Of a stretch of 64,000 bases of DNA, positions 55,840-64,000 are shown one piece after another (the first letter of the stretch is position 1; each line of letters starts with the position of its first letter). Made by a program: the position numbers and the translations under genes. The notes under the pieces were generated by a model that was given only the letters and a program-made list of their open reading frames with translations, had not been told where the DNA came from and made no database searches. The stretch lies in assembly GCF_018918285.1 (NCBI RefSeq), contig NZ_JAHLQF010000003.1, forward strand, positions 248,001 to 312,000, given 5' to 3'. The DNA comes from Clostridium mobile (GTDB lineage: Bacteria > Bacillota > Clostridia > Clostridiales > Clostridiaceae).

Positions 55840-56967
55840 TTATGATTGATTATTTACTGAATTTTGAGAACTATTGCTTTTAGCCTTTTTTTTCTTATTT
55901 TCTCTGTTATTTTTGAAATTAAATATTATTATAGCTAGTAAAGGTATTATAAAAAAGTTTATTAAGGATACATAAGTATATAGATTTAAATACTTAAAAA
56001 ATAACAGTAAATCATCTGCGATATAATTGGTGAATGCAAAAATGAATAAAGTTATTATATAAATAGTATATTTTCCATCAATTTTTATCTTCTTTAGTGC
56101 TTTTAATGTTAATGCTAATACAAGTACATACTTAACATACCATCCTCCTATTGTTTGAAGCATAACGAAAAGCTCTCCACTCTCTAAGAATCTCAAAAAG
56201 CTTACTAATTGAGTTTGAGTAAGTTTAGGATAAGATAGATTGTTTAATCTATCAACTCGAAAGGTCATGAGAACTCCTAAAGTAGATACAATTTGCATTT
56301 GAATTAAAAAAAGCATTGTTAAAACACCGTGTTTTAATAATTTATCTTTTTTAGCTACATACTCTAAATAGGGATAAGCTAAAGTCACATGGGCATATAA
56401 GCCTAATATTTGCAATGTGCAAAGCCAAAATCCCAAAGTAAAAACATTTTGGAACATAGGTAATATAAAAGTTATATGTTTATATGTACTAGTAAGAATA
56501 GCTAAATTTATTCCAGCTAATATCATTAATATTATACCTATTATGGTAGTTGATAAAATACTCTTGGTACCTTTTTTTACTATATATATGGCTGGAACTG
56601 TCATAAATATTAGAATATACCATATGGGAGTTTCTAGTAATAAATTAGTATGTATTGCACTGGACTCTACTCCTGCACATTCTACTAAAGTTAATATAAG
56701 AGATATTATATAAAATATATGAAAAGTGTTTCCTAATATTTTACCAAAAGAAGAACAATATATATCATATAAGTCGTAACAATTTGACTTTTTAAATACC
56801 TTAATTGAAAGAATAAAATACAATAATATTATTATAGATGCAATAATTGTGGCAATCCAAGAATCTTTACCTCCATTTCTGATGTAAATGGTAGGATAGG
56901 TTTTTTGAGACACTATTACTAATCCCAAAATTATAAAAAACATTTGTTTTGAAGTCATTTTATACAT
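55840..56967 (-). CDS. gerAB: Spore germination permease, GerAB-type
   Basis: The protein has 375 residues with about ten transmembrane helices. It opens 'MTSKQMFFIILGLVIVSQ', typical of the GerAB/endospore germination permease family (APC superfamily). Charged turns and 'YPYLEYVAKKDKL' in loop 6 are also usual. The Lys/Asn-rich hydrophilic C-tail is clostridial. With GerAA and GerAC subunits it forms the inner-membrane nutrient germinant receptor, with GerAB binding the ligand. Here it is transcribed away from gerAA-gerAC, a divergent arrangement; the 95-base gap between must hold both promoters. The ligand is unknown. Confidence 0.88.
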   Translation of the reverse strand: MYKMTSKQMFFIILGLVIVSQKTYPTIYIRNGGKDSWIATIIASIIILLYFILSIKVFKKSNCYDLYDIYCSSFGKILGNTFHIFYIISLILTLVECAGVESSAIHTNLLLETPIWYILIFMTVPAIYIVKKGTKSILSTTIIGIILMILAGINLAILTSTYKHITFILPMFQNVFTLGFWLCTLQILGLYAHVTLAYPYLEYVAKKDKLLKHGVLTMLFLIQMQIVSTLGVLMTFRVDRLNNLSYPKLTQTQLVSFLRFLESGELFVMLQTIGGWYVKYVLVLALTLKALKKIKIDGKYTIYIITLFIFAFTNYIADDLLLFFKYLNLYTYVSLINFFIIPLLAIIIFNFKNNRENKKKKAKSNSSQNSVNNQS

Positions 56968-57062
56968 TTACTCACCTTTGAAAAAAAATTTTTATTTATA
57001 TTATTTACCAATTGCCGAATAATATTCTTAATAACTACAAATAATAATCAAGGGTGAAATTT

Positions 57063-58475
57063 ATGAGTAGATATTTTGAATTAATAAAAGAAAAGTTAAA
57101 GGATAATTTTGATCTAAAATATAGAGAAATTGAAACGGTTATAGGGCCAATATACATAATGTATATTGATGATCTATGTAACTCTAGTTTTATAAGCCAG
57201 TATATTGTTACTCCAATAATTCAAAACCAAGATAATATAAAAGATATAGATAATTTAAAAAAAGGGATACTCAATGCAAATTCTGTAGATGATATTAATA
57301 ATTTTGATGAAGCAATGATACATATATTATCTGGAGATGTGCTGATAATATTTGAAAATAGTGAAAACATATTATACTGTGAAGCTAAGGGTTACAGTAA
57401 GAGAGCCATATCAACCACTGAAACAGAAAATGTTATAAAGGGACCTAGAGAGGCATTTAATGAATCTTTTGTAGATAATGTAGCATTGATAAGAAGAAGG
57501 ATAAAAAATGCTGATTTAAAATTTGAGAGTTTTCATATAGGAAAAAAATCAAATACAGTAGTAGTTATGGTCTATATAAAAGGTGTAACGGAAGAGGATT
57601 TAATTAATAAAGTAAGAGATAAAATAAATGGAATAGATCAGGATTTTATTTTGGGGTCTAACTATATATCGGAAAAATTCTCTAATAATAAAAGTTTTTT
57701 TGATACTACTGGATATAGTGAAAAGGCGGATGTAATATCCTCAATGTTATATGAGGGTAGAATAGGAATTATTGTGGATGGTTCTCCATTTATAATGACT
57801 ATACCACACTTTTTAATAGAACATTTTCAAGCGCCAGATGATTACTATATTAATAAATATTATTCTAATGTAGCAAGAATATTAAGAGAGTTTGCTTTTT
57901 TGATAGCTACATTTTTGCCAGGATTATATCTAGCTATTACAACTTATCATTTTTCTCTAATACCCTCTGTTTTTGTTTTTAGACTTGCAGTATCAAGGGC
58001 AGGGGTTCCATTTCCAGCAGTAGTGGAGTTGTTTTTAATGATGTTTTTCTTTGCAATATTAAGAGAGTCTGGAATAAGGCTACCTCAACCTGTAGGTCAA
58101 GCGGCTAGTATAGTAGGAGCTCTCATTCTTGGTCAGGCAGCCATAGGTGCTGGTTTAGCATCACAAATAGGATTAATAGTTATAGCAGTATCTTCTATAT
58201 GTTCTTTTTTAGTTCCTAAACTATATGGACCTATTGCCGCTTGGTCTATAATTATAGTTTTATTCTCTTCCCTTTTAGGATTACCTGGATTTTATATAGT
58301 AATGCTTACATTTGTGGCTCATATATCTAGTTTAGAGTCAGTAGGATATCCTTATTTATATCCATTAGGAACATCTAAAGAATTTAAATTTAAAGATATT
58401 TTATTTAGAGGAGATTTGGAAAATATATCTAAAAATATAGGTAAGGATGATTTAAATGAAGAAAATATTAGTTAG
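57063..58475 (+). CDS. gerAA: Spore germination protein, GerAA-type
   Basis: The start is ATG 57063, with AAGGGTGA upstream; GTG 57054 overlaps it. The protein has 470 residues. The N-terminal soluble half (about 1-250) has the family elements 'GDVLIIFENSENIL' and 'GPREAFNESFVDNVALIRRRI' (outline). The C-terminal half has four to five membrane helices ('FLIATFLPGLYLAITTYH', 'RAGVPFPAVVELFLM', 'QAASIVGALILGQAAIGAGL'). GerA-type proteins are membrane channels of the germinant receptor that release ions when the ligand binds. The gene overlaps gerAC by 20 bases. Secure. Confidence 0.93.
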   Translation: MSRYFELIKEKLKDNFDLKYREIETVIGPIYIMYIDDLCNSSFISQYIVTPIIQNQDNIKDIDNLKKGILNANSVDDINNFDEAMIHILSGDVLIIFENSENILYCEAKGYSKRAISTTETENVIKGPREAFNESFVDNVALIRRRIKNADLKFESFHIGKKSNTVVVMVYIKGVTEEDLINKVRDKINGIDQDFILGSNYISEKFSNNKSFFDTTGYSEKADVISSMLYEGRIGIIVDGSPFIMTIPHFLIEHFQAPDDYYINKYYSNVARILREFAFLIATFLPGLYLAITTYHFSLIPSVFVFRLAVSRAGVPFPAVVELFLMMFFFAILRESGIRLPQPVGQAASIVGALILGQAAIGAGLASQIGLIVIAVSSICSFLVPKLYGPIAAWSIIIVLFSSLLGLPGFYIVMLTFVAHISSLESVGYPYLYPLGTSKEFKFKDILFRGDLENISKNIGKDDLNEENIS

Positions 58476-59565
58476 TTTAATATTATGTATGTGTTTCTTG
58501 CTAAATGGCTGTTTTAACTATACAGATATAAATAGAGTATTATTTTCTACTAGTATTATAATTGACATTGACGAAGATAATAACCCTATAGTATATGTGG
58601 AGACATTTAAACCCTATAGAAGTGCTAGAAGTGGATCAGAAAAAGGAGAGAGGATTGTATATAAAGGAAAAGGAAAAACTATTTTTGAAGCTATAAGAAC
58701 TATAGGATTATCCACTAGCTATAAAATAAATGCTACACAAAATAAGGCTTTAATATTTACAGAGAAAGCAGCAGCTTATGGAATACATGATTTTATAGAT
58801 CTCATAGGCAGGGATCAAGAATTTATACTAAGACAATACGTAGCAGTATATAGAGGTGATGTGGAAAGATTGCTGAGTGCTCATATAAAATCAGAAGAAT
58901 ATATAGGGATATTTATAACGGATTTAATAGATAATATAGGAACATCTTCAAGGGCCATAAAACTTACTATAAATGACTATTTTAATGAAAGATTAAAGCC
59001 TGGCCGCACTACTGTAATAACTTTATTAGAAATGAGCAAAGATCAACTAGAAGAGTTGCTAATTATCAATGGCGGAGCAATAATGAAATATGATAAATTA
59101 GTGGCTGATATACCACTACATGAAAGTCAAGGATATAATTTTCTTATTAATAGAGTTAAGACTGGAACTTTAGAAATTCCTTATTCAGATGAGGAAAATA
59201 AGTATGTAACTTTAGAAATAAAAAATAGCAATACTAAAACTAATATGGAATACGATGGAGAAAACTTAAAGTTGATTAAAACGATTAATGTAAGAACTAC
59301 TGTTGGCGAAACTCAATCTAAGTTAAATTTTACTCCTGAAAATTTAGAAAATATCTCTAGAGGAGCTGAAGATAATATTATAAGAGCTACTAAAGATGTA
59401 TTTGAAACATATAAAAATAATAATTTAGATATATTTAATTTAGAGAGGGATTTTAAAATTAGGTATCCTCATGCAAATTCAGAAAATATATTAGAAAAGA
59501 CTACACTGGATGTAAATGTAAAAGTTGTAATAGAAGGTTCATCTACTAGGCAGGGATTTCATTAA
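58456..59565 (+). CDS. gerAC: Spore germination lipoprotein, GerAC-type
   Basis: The protein has 369 residues. A lipoprotein signal (MKKILVSLILCMCFLLNGC, lipobox LNGC, Cys19) is followed by the Ger(x)C domain: 'NYTDINRVLFSTSIIIDIDED' at the start, 'NKALIFTEKAAAYGIHDFID' and a long helical C-terminal half. It is the lipid-anchored third subunit of the germinant receptor and is processed by Lgt. The start lies 20 bases inside the gerAA end, so translation is coupled. Secure. Confidence 0.92.
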   Translation: MKKILVSLILCMCFLLNGCFNYTDINRVLFSTSIIIDIDEDNNPIVYVETFKPYRSARSGSEKGERIVYKGKGKTIFEAIRTIGLSTSYKINATQNKALIFTEKAAAYGIHDFIDLIGRDQEFILRQYVAVYRGDVERLLSAHIKSEEYIGIFITDLIDNIGTSSRAIKLTINDYFNERLKPGRTTVITLLEMSKDQLEELLIINGGAIMKYDKLVADIPLHESQGYNFLINRVKTGTLEIPYSDEENKYVTLEIKNSNTKTNMEYDGENLKLIKTINVRTTVGETQSKLNFTPENLENISRGAEDNIIRATKDVFETYKNNNLDIFNLERDFKIRYPHANSENILEKTTLDVNVKVVIEGSSTRQGFH

Positions 59566-59621
59566 TATATGATATAATATAATTAAAGTAACTAGTAATT
59601 ATTGTATGAGGGTAAATTAAT

Positions 59622-60773
59622 ATGGATAGTAAAAAACTTTTGAATTTAATTAAAAGAGGAGAAGGAATAAAATTAGATTTTAAACAAATGTTGGAGTTGG
59701 ATATAGAAAGCGGTAGAAAAGAATTATCGAAGGATATATGTGCAATAGCCAACTCACGAGGTGGCAGAGGATATTTAATTATAGGAATTGAAGATAAAAC
59801 AAAAAAGATTATAGGCGTAGATGAAGAAAACTATAGTGAGGAGAAAATACAGCAAATAGTAAGCTCTAGATGCGAACCTCCTATACCTGTTTCATTAGAA
59901 TTTGTAGATTTAGGTGATAAAAAAATAGCTGTAATAAATATATATGATGGGGCACAGAAACCATATCAATTAAGAGAAAATGGAGCTTTTTATATTAGAA
60001 GGGGCTCAACAACGGATACTATGAGAAAAGAAGAAATTATATCTGCTTTAAATGAAAGCTTAAGTTTAAATGTGGAATTATGCCCTGTAGTAAAAAGTGA
60101 TGTGAGCTTTATAGACAGAAGCTTAGTTCAAAAATACTTCAATTTAAAGAGTATTGAAGTGAATGACAATAATATAATTAATCTTATGGAAAATGCCTCA
60201 ATAATTACTTTTGATAAAGATTCTAATAAATATCTAGCAACATTAGGGGGCATGTTGGTCTTTTCAAAATATAATAGCATTTTCCTTCCCCATAATATGA
60301 TTAAGATAATAAACAATGTAAATAAAAATTTTCCTAACAATATAATAATAACTGGTGATTTATTATCTATGTTAGATAAAAGTGAAGAGTGTTTAAGAGA
60401 GGTTTTACCTAAAAATTATCCTATTAAAGGTGTTTATGAAGGTTTAACCAATTCAATACTTTATAGAGATTATACTTTATGTTGTAACGAAATAGAAATC
60501 ATTATAAATCCCAATAGCATTGTTTTAGTGAGTCCAGGTGTAATTATAAACGGTAAAGATATAGAAACTAGTAAATATTTAAAGAGAAATATGTGGATAT
60601 ATGAAAAGCTTATAACTATAGATAACAAAAATAGATTTTTTAATACAGGTAGGGGATTTTTAAGAATGAAGAAATATTTCAAAGGAAAAGGTAAAGTAGT
60701 GTTTGTAAACTCAATAAAAGAAAACTCCTTTAAAATTATTTATCCAGGGGTCAGGAGTATTAAGCAAATGTAG
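59622..60773 (+). CDS. AlbA_2 / Schlafen-like DNA-binding domain protein
   Basis: The protein has 383 residues. The N-terminal ~120 residues form an AlbA_2 domain, with the hallmark 'LDFKQMLELD', 'DICAIANSRGGRGYLIIGIED' and 'RCEPPIPVSLEFVDL' (outline), and 'GAFYIRRGSTT'. These domains occur in bacterial transcription and defence-related proteins and in eukaryotic Schlafens. The remaining ~260 residues are mixed, with no recognisable ATPase motif ('LGGMLVFSKYNSIFLPHN' is one hydrophobic strand). It follows gerAC by 56 bases and may be co-transcribed; the role in germination or DNA binding is unknown. A terminator hairpin follows. Confidence 0.78.
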   Translation: MDSKKLLNLIKRGEGIKLDFKQMLELDIESGRKELSKDICAIANSRGGRGYLIIGIEDKTKKIIGVDEENYSEEKIQQIVSSRCEPPIPVSLEFVDLGDKKIAVINIYDGAQKPYQLRENGAFYIRRGSTTDTMRKEEIISALNESLSLNVELCPVVKSDVSFIDRSLVQKYFNLKSIEVNDNNIINLMENASIITFDKDSNKYLATLGGMLVFSKYNSIFLPHNMIKIINNVNKNFPNNIIITGDLLSMLDKSEECLREVLPKNYPIKGVYEGLTNSILYRDYTLCCNEIEIIINPNSIVLVSPGVIINGKDIETSKYLKRNMWIYEKLITIDNKNRFFNTGRGFLRMKKYFKGKGKVVFVNSIKENSFKIIYPGVRSIKQM

Positions 60774-60799
60774 AAATATGTAATATAAAAATAGATTTT

Positions 60800-60824
60800 T
60801 GGGCAAAAATGCCCATTTTTTTCA
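60800..60824 (+). terminator. Terminator after the AlbA_2 gene
   Basis: TGGGCA / TGCCCA stem with loop AAAA, followed by ATTTTTTTC. Confidence 0.75.
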
Positions 60825-60895
60825 TTGCAAAAAAATTCAGAATATTATATAATTTATATAAGAAAACCTTAAAAAATATAGTTAGGGGTGGTAAT

Positions 60896-61315
60896 ATGAT
60901 TCAAGTACTTTGCGCCCAAAGAGGAGCAGGAAAAACAAAGACATTGATAGAGATGGCAAACAATAGGGTAGAAGACAATAAAGGACATATAGTATTTATT
61001 GACGATGACAAAAGAATCATGTTTGAACTTCAGAGGGATATCAGATTTGTTTCAACTTGCGACTATAACTTAAGAAATCACCATAGTTTTTACGGATTTT
61101 TGTGCGGCATACTTTCAAGTAATTATGATATTGATACCATTTTTGTTGATGGTTTATTTAATATTATAAACCTTGATATAGAGGATGCTGCTTATTTATT
61201 TTATGAGTTAGAAATGTTAGAAAAACAATATGACGTTGATTTTCTGATCAGCGTAAATGAGGAAGAAATGCTTGATTGCATGAAGAAATATGTTGTTGAT
61301 TTGGTTTGTGCTTGA
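60896..61315 (+). CDS. Small P-loop protein, 139 aa
   Basis: The start is ATG 60896, with AGGGGTGG upstream; codons before this are unsupported. The protein has 139 residues. Walker A 'CAQRGAGKTKTLIEMANN' begins at residue 5, and a Walker B-like 'IDTIFVDGLFNI' lies near residue 78. The length and motifs suggest a small ATPase/GTPase-like protein of the kind found as a stand-alone gene in clostridia; no family name is certain. It has no membrane segment. It is single-gene, ending in a terminator before tyrS. Confidence 0.65.
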   Translation: MIQVLCAQRGAGKTKTLIEMANNRVEDNKGHIVFIDDDKRIMFELQRDIRFVSTCDYNLRNHHSFYGFLCGILSSNYDIDTIFVDGLFNIINLDIEDAAYLFYELEMLEKQYDVDFLISVNEEEMLDCMKKYVVDLVCA

Positions 61316-61382
61316 TGTAAACATTTTAGTTAGTGAGAAAATAATGTGGATTGATATAGATAATTTTATATGTTTTTACAAA

Positions 61383-61412
61383 AAGCTGGTGGCAAATATC
61401 CAGCTTTTTTTA
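61383..61412 (+). terminator. Terminator before tyrS
   Basis: AAGCTGG / CCAGCTT stem with loop TGGCAAATAT, followed by TTTTTTATTT. Confidence 0.8.
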
Positions 61413-61498
61413 TTTGTAAAAGTTGATAAAAAGAACGTTTATATATATACTATAAAGAAGAAATAAATACATAAAATATACCAGGGGAGGTAGTACAA

Positions 61499-62719
61499 AT
61501 GAGTAATGTATATGACATATTATTAGAACGAGGATATATAAAACAAACTACTCATGAAGATGAAATAAAAGAATTGTTATCTAAAGAAAAGATAACTTTT
61601 TATATAGGTTTTGATCCTACAGCTGAGAGTCTTCATATAGGACACTTTTTACCACTTATGATGATGTCCCATATGCAAAAGGCTGGACATAGACCTATAG
61701 CTTTAGTAGGCGGAGGAACTGTCATGGTAGGGGATCCTTCAGGAAAGACTGATATGAGAAAGATGCTTTCAAAGGAATCCATAGATAACAATGTAGCTTG
61801 TATAAAAAGTCAATTATCAAGATTTATAGAATTTGATAATGGCAAAGCTATAATGGCTAATAATGCAGATTGGTTATTAAATTTAAACTATGTAGAATTT
61901 ATAAGAGAAATAGGAGTTCACTTTTCAGTAAATAGAATGTTAACTGCAGAATGTTTTAAACAGAGATTAGAAAAGGGTCTTTCGTTCTTAGAATTTAACT
62001 ATATGTTAATGCAGGGATACGACTTTTTAGAACTATTTAGAAGACATGATTGTGTTATGCAATTAGGTGGAGATGATCAATGGAGTAACATGTTGGCAGG
62101 AGCAGATTTGATCAGAAGAAAAGAAGGAAAACCTGCTTTTGCAATGACTTGTACTTTACTAACTAATAGTGAAGGAAACAAAATGGGTAAAACTGTTAAT
62201 GGTGCATTATGGTTAGATAAAGAAAAGACTACTCCTTATGAATTCTATCAATATTGGAGAAATGTTGATGATGCAGATGTAGAAAAGTGTCTGGCTCTAT
62301 TAACATTCTTACCAATGGATGAAGTAAGAAGATTAGGTGCACTAGAAGGCTCAGAAATAAATGAAGCTAAAAAAGTACTTGCATACGAAGTTACTAAGTT
62401 AATTCATGGAGAAGAAGAAGCCCAAAGATCCAAAGAAGCTTCAGAGGCTCTATTTGGTGCTGGAAAGGATATGAGCAATGTTCCAACATCATATATTACA
62501 AAAGACAAATTAAATTCCTCATTGCTTGATATTCTTGTTGAAACAAAAATAATTCCATCAAAAGGAGAAGGAAGAAGATTAATACAACAGGGTGGATTAA
62601 ATATAAATGATAACAAAGTTACAGATGTAAACTTAATAATTACAGAGAATGATTTCGCAGATGGTAGTGTTATAATTAGAAGAGGAAAGAAAAATTATAA
62701 TAGAATAGTGCTTGAATAA
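61499..62719 (+). CDS. tyrS: Tyrosyl-tRNA synthetase
   Basis: The protein has 406 residues, with ribosome site AGGGGAGGT. HIGH motif 'ESLHIGHF' at residues 46-49, '[10 protein letters not shown]' in the active-site loop, the KMSKS equivalent 'NKMGKTVNG' near residue 228, and a C-terminal S4 RNA-binding domain (about 340-400, '[19 protein letters not shown]' in outline). It attaches tyrosine to tRNA-Tyr. Many Firmicute tyrS genes have a T-box leader; the 180-base region upstream shows only a terminator and promoter-like sequence, with no T-box. Secure call; regulation not evident. Confidence 0.95.
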   Translation: MSNVYDILLERGYIKQTTHEDEIKELLSKEKITFYIGFDPTAESLHIGHFLPLMMMSHMQKAGHRPIALVGGGTVMVGDPSGKTDMRKMLSKESIDNNVACIKSQLSRFIEFDNGKAIMANNADWLLNLNYVEFIREIGVHFSVNRMLTAECFKQRLEKGLSFLEFNYMLMQGYDFLELFRRHDCVMQLGGDDQWSNMLAGADLIRRKEGKPAFAMTCTLLTNSEGNKMGKTVNGALWLDKEKTTPYEFYQYWRNVDDADVEKCLALLTFLPMDEVRRLGALEGSEINEAKKVLAYEVTKLIHGEEEAQRSKEASEALFGAGKDMSNVPTSYITKDKLNSSLLDILVETKIIPSKGEGRRLIQQGGLNINDNKVTDVNLIITENDFADGSVIIRRGKKNYNRIVLE

Positions 62720-62794
62720 ATATAATGAGTTTATCATTATGATAAAAAATATTGATGAAAAATTCAATGAAAAGTTGGAAAACTAATGTCTCAT

Positions 62795-62847
62795 AAGCTT
62801 ATTATCGATTTGATAATTTTTTTCAAATTGATAATAAGCTTTTTTCT
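62795..62847 (+). terminator. Terminator after tyrS
   Basis: AAGCTTATTATC / GATAATAAGCTT stem, with an inner ATTTGATA / AAATTGAT region and a T-rich loop, followed by TTTTTTC. Confidence 0.8.
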
Positions 62848-62880
62848 ATTATATATTAAAATTCTATAATTTATTATTCT

Positions 62881-63020
62881 ATCCGATGACTACCATCCGT
62901 AATACTCCCATCTTCTACGCATAACTGATGCTACGTCCCTGGATAAGTTCTTCTAAGCTTCAGTTGGAGTAAGTATTCCTTTTAAGCAAACTCCATCTGA
63001 AGCTAAGAATCACTTGATAG
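62881..63020 (+). repeat. Dispersed hairpin repeat, copy 3
   Basis: Same orientation as copy 1. It is the shortest copy: the inner hairpin arm TGGGAG is lost and replaced by GCATAACTGATGC, a small alternative hairpin. The 3' hairpin and CACTTGATAG end are intact. The rest of the 438-base gap 62720-63157 holds the tyrS terminator and a possible 18-codon leader ORF (63083-63139, ATG with AAGGA upstream) ahead of the next gene. Confidence 0.8.
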
Positions 63021-63157
63021 TAATGAAATATAAGTAAATCCAAGATATAACATAAATAAATATAATATTATAAGGAATTGGTATGAAGTTTGCTCTTATA
63101 TATCAGAAAATATTTAATCTTCAAAATATTATTTTGTAAATTAAGGAGGATATTGAT

Positions 63158-64000
63158 ATGTATGACTTAACAATCAAAAATGGGTATGTAGTATCTCCCT
63201 CTTCTACAATTAAGGCTCATATAGGTATTAAGAATGGAGAAATAAAATCAATAGGACTAGGAGAAGAATTTGACAATAGTAAAAGAGTAATTGATGCAGA
63301 GGGAAAATATATATTACCAGGAGTTATAGATGCTCATATGCATGTAGAAGCACCTTTTCAAGGATGTTTTGGGGCAAATGATTTTTATACTCAAAGTATA
63401 TCCGCAGCTTTTGGTGGAGTTACCATGATGATGGACTTTACTAATACATTTAAAGGTAACTCTGTATTGGAAGCTGTTAAAGAAAGGCATAAAGAAATGA
63501 GCAAATCAGCCATTGACTACAGTATACATGGTAAATTCGTTGAAGCACCACAAAATATAATAGATGAAATAGAAAAAATCGTAGAGTACGGATGCCCTTC
63601 ATTTAAAATGTTTATGACATATAAAAAAGAAGGGGTTATGTCTGAAGATGAGACATTAATAAAAGTATTTAATAAATCAAAGGAATTAAGCGCACTTCCC
63701 ATGGTTCATGCTGAGAACAATGCTATAGCGGAATTAAATATTGAAAAATTTAGAGAAGAAGGAAACTTGAGTTGGTCTAAATTTGCAGAAGCTAAACCTA
63801 TATTATGTGAAGCTGAAGCAGTGAGTAGGTCTATATATTTTTCTAAATATGTAGGAAATGCTTTGTGTATAGTTCACACAACCAATGGGGAAGCTTTGGA
63901 GGTTGCAAAAAAGGCTCAAAATAATGGATATCCAATATATATAGAGACATGTCCTCATTATTTAACTATTTTCAAAGATATATATGAAAATTTGGAAAGT
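63158..64000 (+). CDS. Dihydropyrimidinase / D-hydantoinase-type cyclic amidase, N-terminal part
   Basis: The gene runs off the right edge; 281 codons are visible. The ATG at 63158 has TTAAGGAGGA upstream. Metal-site motif 'GVIDAHMHVE' (His60, His62), 'SFKMFMTYKK' with the carbamylated-lysine position, 'MVHAENN', 'CIVHTTNGEAL' and 'ETCPHYL' are in the normal order of amidohydrolases of this group. The pattern is closest to dihydropyrimidinase/hydantoinase, which hydrolyse cyclic diamides in pyrimidine or hydantoin breakdown; allantoinase is an alternative. Substrate not resolved. Confidence 0.88.
   Translation, partial: MYDLTIKNGYVVSPSSTIKAHIGIKNGEIKSIGLGEEFDNSKRVIDAEGKYILPGVIDAHMHVEAPFQGCFGANDFYTQSISAAFGGVTMMMDFTNTFKGNSVLEAVKERHKEMSKSAIDYSIHGKFVEAPQNIIDEIEKIVEYGCPSFKMFMTYKKEGVMSEDETLIKVFNKSKELSALPMVHAENNAIAELNIEKFREEGNLSWSKFAEAKPILCEAEAVSRSIYFSKYVGNALCIVHTTNGEALEVAKKAQNNGYPIYIETCPHYLTIFKDIYENLES

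Noticed and set aside
61316-61498. T-box leader for tyrS
   Set aside because: No AGGTGGTACCGCG-type T-box or stem I elements are visible; only a terminator and AT-rich sequence.
4297-63020. CRISPR array from the repeated hairpins
   Set aside because: The copies are about 22 kb and 36 kb apart, 140-195 bp long and in mixed orientation, with no spacer pattern and no cas genes.

Overview
The window is a low-GC, AT-rich chromosomal segment with strong AGGAGG ribosome sites. It carries a GerA-type spore germination locus, desulfoferrodoxin, a lysine riboswitch ahead of lysA, and a tryptophan T-box ahead of trpS. Together these point to an anaerobic spore-forming Clostridium (cluster I). I cannot name the species from the sequence alone.

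Region 1 (1-2000) holds the end of a glycerophosphodiester phosphodiesterase gene and an HD-GYP protein. Region 2 (about 2.0-24.7 kb) is a PBSX-like phage-tail locus. It opens with a leftward repressor / ImmA-type protease pair, followed by tiny transcription units. A rightward sigma-like late regulator comes next, then tail terminator, sheath, tube, assembly chaperone with a -1 frameshift signal, tape measure, LysM and late-control-D-type proteins, baseplate proteins, three fibres, holin and amidase. I find no terminase, portal, capsid, integrase or replication gene, so this looks like a headless contractile tail (R-type tailocin) rather than a complete prophage. Three passenger genes sit inside it: a secreted stalk-domain protein with its own promoter and terminator, a DUF218/YdcF-like membrane protein, and an extra undecaprenyl-diphosphate synthase (UppS). 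The fibre region has a tandem, partly redundant cassette that begins with a 5'-truncated copy of xkdU.

Region 3 (24.7-42.7 kb) is ordinary chromosome: TraX-like and Crp/Fnr genes, a paired YdcZ-type transporter, a DEAD-box helicase, a receiver-only response regulator, topoisomerase III, an FtsH paralogue, HelD, a double P-loop ATPase, a CDF metal transporter, an M18 aminopeptidase, and riboswitch-controlled lysA. Region 4 (42.7-51.3 kb) is one 2855-codon gene resembling cyclic beta-1,2-glucan synthase (GT84 plus phosphorylase-like modules). Region 5 (51.3-64 kb) holds desulfoferrodoxin, T-box-trpS, prfC, two small genes missed by simple length cut-offs, a divergent gerAB / gerAA-gerAC locus, an AlbA_2-type protein, a small P-loop protein, tyrS and the start of a dihydropyrimidinase-type gene.

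A roughly 140-190 bp hairpin-rich repeat occurs three times (4.3, 26.3 and 62.9 kb). The first two copies are inverted relative to each other and bracket the tail structural genes. The items most worth a second look are the tail locus with its envelope-lipid passenger genes, the duplicated fibre cassette, the frameshift signal, the promoter-ORF-terminator mini-units beside the repressor operon, and the dispersed repeat.
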